The notes below the pieces were generated by a model. It saw only the letters and a program-made list of their open reading frames with translations. It did no database searches and was not told where the DNA came from. From the NCBI GenBank assembly GCA_018064935.1, contig JAGHUF010000034.1, positions 1 to 43,804 of the forward strand: 43,804 nucleotides of DNA, written 5' to 3'. Made by a program: the position numbers and the translations under genes. Below, one piece after another: positions 37,457 through 43,804 of this stretch (the first letter of the stretch is position 1; each line of letters opens with the position of its first letter). Origin of the DNA: Candidatus Merdinaster equi. Its GTDB lineage: Bacteria > Bacillota > Clostridia > Lachnospirales > Lachnospiraceae.

Positions 37457-37948
37457 TTAGTTCTCATCTGAAGCAAATGTAATATCAACACCCTGTAAAA
37501 CCTGTCCGGTGTAATTAACCATTTCAAATGCCTTCAAATAATAAGTGTTTGCTGTATTATATGCTTCCTCATCAAATACCTCAGCTTCATATGCTGTATG
37601 AAAATATGTAGAAGCAGATGCCATGTAATCAGCAGCTTTTTCATTTAGTCTTGTTATCGATTCATAACCTGAAGGAACCTGAAGAGATAACAGCGCCTGG
37701 AAATTCTTGTTGATGTAATCTACGTAGTAGAGAAGCTCGTTAGAAGCATCAGAATTATTTGCGTCGATAGCATCAATCTTAGCACCAATATCATCGATTG
37801 ACTCCTTGAAACTCAGAAGACTGTTTTCATAAGCTTCAACTTCTTTGCTTTTTCCGTTGCCACAAGCTGTCATTGTGAACATACATCCGGCAAGCAATAG
37901 TGTAACCGCACCACGTAAGAGGGATTTTATGATTATATTTTTTTTCAT
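37457..37948 (-). CDS. Putative lipoprotein, unknown function
   Basis: A 163-residue lipoprotein. MKKN, a hydrophobic stretch and the lipobox MTAC (cysteine near residue 28) mark a type II signal peptide. The mature part is helical, with the pattern KESIDDIGAKIDAIDA, then YYVDYINKNFQALLSLQVPSGYESITRLNEKA split by a loop, resembling small helical-bundle surface proteins. The frame is open further upstream to 38017, but ATG at 37948 (with AGGA before it) places the signal sequence at the N-terminus, so I chose that start. It has its own terminator and diverges from metH. No family recognised. Confidence 0.8.
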   Translation of the reverse strand: MKKNIIIKSLLRGAVTLLLAGCMFTMTACGNGKSKEVEAYENSLLSFKESIDDIGAKIDAIDANNSDASNELLYYVDYINKNFQALLSLQVPSGYESITRLNEKAADYMASASTYFHTAYEAEVFDEEAYNTANTYYLKAFEMVNYTGQVLQGVDITFASDEN

Positions 37949-38116
37949 GATAATTCCTAAGTCCTTAAATAATTGTGCAGACTTTATTCTGCTGTATATC
38001 ATAATTAAAAGTACCATATATTGTGTCTGCTTTCAATGCTTTTTATTGTATCTTTGGTTTATAACTGATAAAATATTATAGGCTGTTGGCTAAAAAATAA
38101 TGATGGTGTAATTAAA

Positions 38117-40633
38117 ATGACAAAAAAGGAATTTCTTGAATTCTCGCAAAACAGAATACTTCTTCTTGACGGTGCAATGGGGTCTAACCTTGTCAAGGCA
38201 GGAATGCCTGCTGGAGTATGCCCTGAACAATGGATATGTGAGAATAGTGAAGTTGCTATAGGTATACTACAGAAATATGTTGAAGCAGGGAGCAATATTA
38301 TTCTTGCACCAACGTTTTCTGCTAATAAGATTAAGTTCTCAGAATATGGTCTGTATGACAGGCAAAAAGATATTATCGAGAAACTTGTTGATACTGCAAA
38401 AAAAGCTGCAAATGGAAAGGCTCTTGTTGCAGGCGATGTTTCAATGACAGGAATTCAGGTTGAGCCTATAGGCCCAATGAAATTCGAAGAGCTTGTCAGC
38501 ATATATAAAGAACAGATTCAGTATATGGTTTTAGCTGGAGTGGATGTAATCTTTGTTGAAACCATGATGAGTCTACAGGAAACAAGAGCAGCATTAATTG
38601 CTGCTAAAGAGGTTTCGGATATTGCAGTCTTGTGTAGTTTTTCATTTGAAAGAGACGGACGAACTCTTTTTGGATCAGATCCTGTTACCTGTGCACTTAC
38701 AATGCAGAGCTTAGGTGCAGCTGCTGTTGGTGCAAACTGCAGTTGTGGACCTGTTGAAATGGCAGAAATGATTGGCAGGATGAGAGAAGTAGTTGATATT
38801 CCTGTAATCGCCAAACCAAATGCCGGATTACCTGTCCTTCTGGAGGATGGGAGAACAGGCTATTCAATGAATGCCGAACAGTTTAAGGAAGCTCTACCTG
38901 TCATAGTGCAGAATGGTGCAACGCTTATTGGAGGCTGTTGTGGTACAGATGCGACTTATATTCAGGCAATATATGAATATGTCAATTCTGATGCTGGAGT
39001 AGAGCTATATGCAAAGGCGCAAAGAGATCATAATAGATTAAATAAATCGTATTTAAGCAGTGAGAGAAGTAACTTGCTATTTGATACTAATAGTCCATTT
39101 AGAATTGTTGGTGAACGAATCAATCCAACCGGTAAGAAAAAATTGCAGGCTGAACTTCTCCAAGGGTCACTGTCAATGATTGTCAATTTTGCTGAAGAGC
39201 AGGAGAAGATGGGAGCATCCGTTCTTGATGTTAATCTAGGTCTTGGCGGAATTGATGAGAAAGATATGATGCTCAGGGCTCTTCGAGAGGTGACTACGGT
39301 ATCTAATTTACCTGTTTCGATTGATTCCTCTAATGTTGATGTTATTGAGGCGGCTCTTCGTGAGTATCCAGGTAGAGCCCTTATTAATTCAATTTCTCTT
39401 GAAGAGGTTAAATGTCGTCCTCTATTTGAACTTGCAAGAAGATATGGTGCGATGGCAATTCTTCTTCCTTTGTCAGAGGAAGGAGTTCCAACTACTTTTG
39501 AACAGAGAAAAGCTAATATAGAAAAGCTTCTTGAAATAGCTGCAGAATATGGCCTTGGTAAAAAGGATGTATTTGTTGATCCTCTTGTTATGACAGTTGG
39601 GTCGAACCCTGAGGCAGGTTCAGAAATTATCAAGACCATTGCATATTGTAAAGAACAAGGTATTGCCACAGTTTGTGGACTATCGAATATATCATTTGGA
39701 CTTCCACAGAGAAGCTATGTGAATAGCGCGTTTGTTTCAATGGCTGTTGCAAACGGACTCACAATGGCAATTGCTAATCCTTCTCAGACAATGCTACTTG
39801 CTTCGGCTTTGTCTGCTGATATTCTCCTCAATAAGGAAGGAGCGTCTGAGAGGTTTATTGAATTTACACAGCGTATTGAGGAAGAGAATGCAGCCAAGGC
39901 TGCTGCGATAGAAGCAGGAGCGGGAGCTGCTAAAACAGATAAGCCTTCATCAGCGGTAGGTTCTGACAAAGATGGCAAATCAGGAGCGAATGTTCCTGAG
40001 GATGTTTATCCATACTATGAGCTGGTATTAAAGGGAAGAAAAAATGAAGCCGAATCCCAGATGAAGGATGCTATTTCTAAGGGCATAGATGCAACGCATA
40101 TATTGAATGATGCGCTAATGCCTGCAATAAATGATGTTGGAGCTTTGTTTGAAAAGGGGAAGTATTTCCTGCCTCAATTAATTAGCTCTGCTGAGACAAT
40201 GAAAAACGCAATTGCAGTGCTCACCCCGGAACTTCAAAAGGGTAATTCTGGCAGAAAATTACCAACGATTGTTATTGCGACAGTAAAGGGAGATATACAC
40301 GATATTGGTAAGAATCTGGTTTCTCTTATGCTGAGTAATTATGGATTCAACGTAATTGATCTTGGTAAAGATGTAGACAATGAGCTCGTTGTTGATACCG
40401 CAGTAAAAGAAAATGCAGCTGTTATAGCATTATCTGCACTTATGACTACGACAATGACCCAGATGAAGGAAGTTGTGAGAATTGTAAAAGAGCGAAAACT
40501 TGATATTAAGGTTGTCGTCGGAGGCGCCGTTGTAACACAGGATTATTCAGATTTGATAGGAGCTGACGGATATTCGGATTCTGCAGCTGACTGTGTGAAG
40601 CTAGTTGTTAAACTGCTTAATATTGAAGTGTAG
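38117..40633 (+). CDS. metH: Cobalamin-dependent methionine synthase without reactivation domain
   Basis: Transfers a methyl group from methyltetrahydrofolate to homocysteine through cobalamin. Domains in order: homocysteine-binding (residues 1-300, with DGAMGSNL and zinc cysteines in NCSCGP and GGCCGT), pterin-binding (about 325-590, NPTGKKKL, VLDVNLG, SIDSSNVDVIEAAL), an Ala-rich linker near 595-635, then B12 cap and Rossmann domains (about 640-838) with DIHDIG, where His728 is the cobalt ligand. At 838 residues it lacks the C-terminal SAM-binding reactivation domain of E. coli MetH, as in many anaerobic Firmicutes. No S-box riboswitch fits in the short upstream gap. It starts the unit leading to the ilv genes. 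Confidence 0.93.
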   Translation: MTKKEFLEFSQNRILLLDGAMGSNLVKAGMPAGVCPEQWICENSEVAIGILQKYVEAGSNIILAPTFSANKIKFSEYGLYDRQKDIIEKLVDTAKKAANGKALVAGDVSMTGIQVEPIGPMKFEELVSIYKEQIQYMVLAGVDVIFVETMMSLQETRAALIAAKEVSDIAVLCSFSFERDGRTLFGSDPVTCALTMQSLGAAAVGANCSCGPVEMAEMIGRMREVVDIPVIAKPNAGLPVLLEDGRTGYSMNAEQFKEALPVIVQNGATLIGGCCGTDATYIQAIYEYVNSDAGVELYAKAQRDHNRLNKSYLSSERSNLLFDTNSPFRIVGERINPTGKKKLQAELLQGSLSMIVNFAEEQEKMGASVLDVNLGLGGIDEKDMMLRALREVTTVSNLPVSIDSSNVDVIEAALREYPGRALINSISLEEVKCRPLFELARRYGAMAILLPLSEEGVPTTFEQRKANIEKLLEIAAEYGLGKKDVFVDPLVMTVGSNPEAGSEIIKTIAYCKEQGIATVCGLSNISFGLPQRSYVNSAFVSMAVANGLTMAIANPSQTMLLASALSADILLNKEGASERFIEFTQRIEEENAAKAAAIEAGAGAAKTDKPSSAVGSDKDGKSGANVPEDVYPYYELVLKGRKNEAESQMKDAISKGIDATHILNDALMPAINDVGALFEKGKYFLPQLISSAETMKNAIAVLTPELQKGNSGRKLPTIVIATVKGDIHDIGKNLVSLMLSNYGFNVIDLGKDVDNELVVDTAVKENAAVIALSALMTTTMTQMKEVVRIVKERKLDIKVVVGGAVVTQDYSDLIGADGYSDSAADCVKLVVKLLNIEV

Positions 40634-40662
40634 TATAATCGTATTTTTTATGAGGTGACGAT

Positions 40663-42285
40663 ATGATCGGTGCTGATGCAATGATAAAATGCCTGGAACT
40701 TGAAGGCGTAACAACAGTATATGGATACCCAGGAGTGGCTATATGTCCATTTTATAATTCGCTTCTGGAATCTAATATCAGATCTATTTTGGTAAGGACT
40801 GAACAGAGTGCAGCGCATGCCGCAAGTGGCATGGCTAGAACAGGTGGAATTGGTGTATGTGCAGTTACGAGTGGTCCTGGAGCGACAAATCTTATCACTG
40901 GTATTGCAACTGCATTTGCTGATTCAATTCCACTTATATGTATTACTGGGCAGGTTAATAGTGCACTTCTTGGGTCTGATGTCTTTCAGGAGGCAGACAT
41001 TACCGGAGCAGCTGAATCATTTGTAAAATACAGCTATCTAGTTAAAAATGCAGATGATATTCCAAGAATATTTAAAGAGGCTGTACATATTGCGACAACA
41101 GGACGTAAGGGACCTGTTTTGATTGACGTTCCAATGGATGTTCAGAATGCGCAGATTAAGAACTTTAACTATCCGGATTCTGTTCAGCTCAGAACGTATA
41201 AGCCAACTGTTAATGGTAATGCGCTTCAGATTAAAAAGGTTTTAAAAGCTCTTGAAAAAGCTCAGAAGCCACTTATGTGTGTAGGTGGTGGAGTGCTCTT
41301 AGGAGGAGCAAAAAAGCAAATTAAAGAATTTGCTCATAAGCACAATATACCTGTTGTATCCACGATGATGGGTATTGGAGTGATGGAGACAGAAGATCCG
41401 CTATATTTTGGCATGGTTGGAAATAATGGTAAACCATATGCGAACAAGGCAATGAACGAATCAGATCTACTAATCATGGTTGGTGCCAGAGTTGCTGACA
41501 GAGCTGTTAATCAGCCTGATTTGATAACTAAGAACAAGGTTCTGGTTCATATTGATGTAGATCCGGCTGAAATAGGTAAAAATGCCGGACCTACAATTCC
41601 TATTGTAGGTGAGGCGGCTAATATTTTTGATGAAATGCTTGCGGCAGAAGTTACTGTTTCTGATGATGCATGGCTTAATTCTCTGTCTTATTATAGAGAG
41701 CAGTTAACACCTAAGAGAGAAGAGCACCCAGGTTTTGTTGACCCTGAAATCTTCCTAAATATGTTGTCTGACAAGATGGATTCAGATTCGATTTATATTG
41801 CGGATGTCGGTCAGAACCAGATTTGGAGCTGTGCCTATGTTAAGGTGAAGGAAGGAAGCTTCCTTACATCAGGTGGAATGGGTACTATGGGATATTCTAT
41901 TCCTGCAGGAATTGGTGCTAAGCTTCAGAATCCGGACAAGCAGGTAATTGCTGTTTGCGGTGATGGTTCTTTTCAGATGTCAATGTGTGAACTGGCTACA
42001 ATGAGACAGCACGGTGTAAATCTTAAGATAATTGTAATGAAAAACAATTATCTTGGTATGGTTAGAGAGTATCAGCATTTCACTTATAAGGATAATTATA
42101 GTGTTGTTAATTTGGATGGCAGTCCTGATTTGAGCAAGCTGGCCTCTGCATATGATATGGAATGCATTGTTCTCAAGGATATGAACAAAGCTGAAGAGGC
42201 TATCGACAGATTCTTGTCTGCGAATGAGCCAATTCTTATGGAATGCTGCGTTGATCCAATGGATATAGTGAGGTATCAGGTATGA
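40663..42285 (+). CDS. Acetolactate synthase-like large subunit (second copy, divergent)
   Basis: A TPP enzyme of 540 residues related to IlvB. The TPP glutamate is Glu47 in RTEQSAAHAASGMART; SGPGATNLITGIATA and the C-terminal GDGSFQMSMCEL with MKNNYLGM are present. At Tyr470 (VREYQ) acetolactate synthases have Trp, the residue that selects 2-ketobutyrate, so substrate preference may differ. TKHSY of IlvB is VKYSY here. It lies 29 bases after metH with GAGGTGA as ribosome site, and overlaps the next ilvN gene by four bases (ATGA), which supports a real acetolactate synthase role. I leave the symbol empty because ilvB is used for the copy at 17588. Confidence 0.88.
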   Translation: MIGADAMIKCLELEGVTTVYGYPGVAICPFYNSLLESNIRSILVRTEQSAAHAASGMARTGGIGVCAVTSGPGATNLITGIATAFADSIPLICITGQVNSALLGSDVFQEADITGAAESFVKYSYLVKNADDIPRIFKEAVHIATTGRKGPVLIDVPMDVQNAQIKNFNYPDSVQLRTYKPTVNGNALQIKKVLKALEKAQKPLMCVGGGVLLGGAKKQIKEFAHKHNIPVVSTMMGIGVMETEDPLYFGMVGNNGKPYANKAMNESDLLIMVGARVADRAVNQPDLITKNKVLVHIDVDPAEIGKNAGPTIPIVGEAANIFDEMLAAEVTVSDDAWLNSLSYYREQLTPKREEHPGFVDPEIFLNMLSDKMDSDSIYIADVGQNQIWSCAYVKVKEGSFLTSGGMGTMGYSIPAGIGAKLQNPDKQVIAVCGDGSFQMSMCELATMRQHGVNLKIIVMKNNYLGMVREYQHFTYKDNYSVVNLDGSPDLSKLASAYDMECIVLKDMNKAEEAIDRFLSANEPILMECCVDPMDIVRYQV

Positions 42286-42770
42286 GTATGAAGAAGATAT
42301 ATTCAGTTCTGGTTGAGAACAGATCAGGTGTTCTTTCTAAGGTTGCAGGACTGTTCGCACGAAGATGTTTTAATATTGATTCACTTGCTGTTGGTGAAAC
42401 TGATTCACGAGATGTGTCATGCATGACAATTGTTTCTTCTGGTGACGCCAGAACTCTGGAACAGATCGAGAAGCAGCTTAATAAGAAGCTTGATGTTATC
42501 AAAGTTAAGACCTTCACACAGGATAAGTCTGTCAGCCGCGAAATGATGCTAGTTAAGGTGAAATACAACAAGAATAATCGCAAAGAGATAATGGAGATAT
42601 GCGATATTCAGAAAGCTACTATAGTAGATATGAGTAAGACGGTACTTACCATATTGATTTGTGATGAGCCAGAGAAGGTACAACTATTATTAGAGAGCCT
42701 TAAGGTTACATCAATAGTTGAAGTAGCTAGAACAGGTACCCTTGCGTTGTCTAAATGCGCGGATTCGTAA
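42282..42770 (+). CDS. ilvN: Acetolactate synthase small (regulatory) subunit, copy 1
   Basis: Valine-sensing regulatory subunit. The 162-residue protein has an N-terminal ACT domain (YSVLVENRSGVLSKVAGLFARR, split by FNIDSLAVGETDS) and a C-terminal ALS-small domain (REMMLVKVKYNK, VEVARTGTLALSK). Its ATG overlaps the preceding TGA, so it should pair with the adjacent divergent large subunit. A second complete ilvN follows 102 bases downstream behind its own promoter. Confidence 0.92.
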   Translation: MSMKKIYSVLVENRSGVLSKVAGLFARRCFNIDSLAVGETDSRDVSCMTIVSSGDARTLEQIEKQLNKKLDVIKVKTFTQDKSVSREMMLVKVKYNKNNRKEIMEICDIQKATIVDMSKTVLTILICDEPEKVQLLLESLKVTSIVEVARTGTLALSKCADS

Positions 42771-42795
42771 GAAATTGTTTTTAGGACTCAATTCG

Positions 42796-42824
42796 TTGAC
42801 AAAGCTTTGCGGCAATATTACAAT
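42796..42824 (+). promoter_or_regulatory. Internal promoter before the second ilvN
   Basis: TTGACA (42796-42801), 17-bp spacer, TACAAT (42819-42824). It lies between the two ilvN genes, with a start near 42831, and would give ilvN2-ilvC a transcript independent of metH. Confidence 0.75.
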
Positions 42825-42872
42825 ATTTGTTAGCGCTTTTATGCGAAAGATATCGATTTTTAGAGGTTTTAT

Positions 42873-43370
42873 ATGCAAAAGAGAGTATTCCAGATACTAT
42901 GTGATAATACAGCAGGAGTTTTGAGTCGTATATCAGGTCTTTTTACTAGACGAGGATATAATATTGATAGTATTACAGCTGGTGTTACTGCACAGCCTGA
43001 GATATCAAGAATAACTATTGTAACAAGTGGAGATGAGGAGATTTTAACTCAGATAGAGAAGCAGGTTTCCAAGCTGGTTGATGTTAGAGATATTAAGGAA
43101 CTTAAGCCTGAGGAGAGTGTTTATAGAGAACTTGCACTTGTTAAGGTTAAGGTTGCATCTGATAGAAGACATGAAGTAATTGCGGTTGCTGATGTTTTCC
43201 GTGCTAAGATAGTAGATGTATCGCCTGATTCTCTTACAATTGAGATTACAGGGGATCAGGCTAAGGTTGATGCTTTCCTTGCACTTCTTACTGATTTTGA
43301 GATTCTTGAGCTCGCAAGAACAGGAATCGCGGGTCTTGTTAGAGGTACAGAAGGTGTGGTTTACATCTAG
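42873..43370 (+). CDS. ilvN: Acetolactate synthase small subunit, copy 2
   Basis: A 165-residue regulatory subunit with the same two-domain plan as copy 1: ACT region (FQILCDNTAGVLSRISGLFTRRGYNIDS, given here only by its ends FQILC and YNIDS) and C-terminal domain with YRELALVKVKV and LELARTGIAGLVRG. The match to typical IlvN/IlvH (SGLFTRRGYNI) is closer than in copy 1. AGAGG before ATG 42873. It probably serves the IlvB at 17588 as well as or instead of the neighbouring large subunit. It is read into ilvC. Confidence 0.92.
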   Translation: MQKRVFQILCDNTAGVLSRISGLFTRRGYNIDSITAGVTAQPEISRITIVTSGDEEILTQIEKQVSKLVDVRDIKELKPEESVYRELALVKVKVASDRRHEVIAVADVFRAKIVDVSPDSLTIEITGDQAKVDAFLALLTDFEILELARTGIAGLVRGTEGVVYI

Positions 43371-43396
43371 TTGCTGTTTATTGGTTTGTGGTAATG

Positions 43397-43804
<408 letters not shown>

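Noticed and set aside
38018-38116. S-box or cobalamin riboswitch before metH
   Set aside because: Only 99 bases (168 to the chosen lipoprotein start), without the conserved cores of either riboswitch. TTGTAT/TAAAAT at 38046-38074 is a possible weak promoter only.
39028-39669. 213-residue minus-strand open frame
   Set aside because: Opposite to metH in the pterin-binding domain, with no recognisable features.
42742-42924. Possible leader peptide before the second ilvN
   Set aside because: The frame overlaps both ilvN genes and the internal promoter. A 27-codon piece from ATG 42841 has only a few Ile codons and no attenuator hairpins, so branched-chain attenuation is not supported.

Overview
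This window looks like chromosomal DNA of a low-GC anaerobic Firmicute, most likely a Lachnospiraceae of the Butyrivibrio/Pseudobutyrivibrio/Roseburia type. The reasons are the AT-rich coding style, AGGAGG-type ribosome sites, an oxygen-sensitive class III ribonucleotide reductase, a DUF1292 gene, a MetH without the reactivation domain, and the paired IscU-like/GGGtGRT genes that I associate with Clostridia. I see no phage, IS, integron or CRISPR sequence. It reads as stable core genome with a few lineage-specific genes.

Layout from left to right. (1) 1-2430: a secreted protein with a zinc-ribbon-like motif, then a 12-TM transporter-like protein fused to a LuxR-type DNA-binding domain. (2) 2500-9184: nrdD-nrdG-dut (anaerobic dNTP supply) behind a near-consensus promoter with two NrdR-like boxes, then gltX and a short UvrD-like helicase. 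(3) 9156-15876: a convergent DUF1292 gene, then a plus-strand run of a GlgX-like GH13 protein lacking every catalytic residue, a coupled DUF5662 protein, a lactonase-like beta-propeller, a VanY-type carboxypeptidase, tgt and yajC. (4) 15908-21682: ilvD-ilvB, then serC-serA with its own promoter and a strong terminator. (5) 21768-26664: a small helical protein, a DUF1015 protein, a GlgB-like protein with altered catalytic residues, and an MscS channel. (6) A minus-strand tRNA-Thr(CGT) with a near-perfect promoter. (7) 26898-35399: argH, asd, an EAL phosphodiesterase with a dead GGDEF domain, an archaeal-type ATPase, topB and a left-handed beta-helix protein. (8) 35533-37330: the IscU-like/GGGtGRT pair. 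(9) A minus-strand lipoprotein. (10) 38117-end: metH, a divergent ilvB homologue, two tandem ilvN genes and the start of ilvC.

Amino-acid synthesis dominates: branched-chain (ilvD, two ilvB-type genes, two ilvN, ilvC), serine (serC, serA), arginine (argH), aspartate family (asd) and methionine (metH). The least-explained parts are the two GH13 pseudoenzyme candidates about 14 kb apart, each the first or middle partner of a 4-nt overlapping gene pair; the DUF1015 gene with a DGHHR motif beside serC-serA; the GGGtGRT pair, which has the codon use of very highly expressed genes; the transporter-LuxR fusion; and the second ilvB, which has Tyr where acetolactate synthases keep a substrate-selecting Trp.
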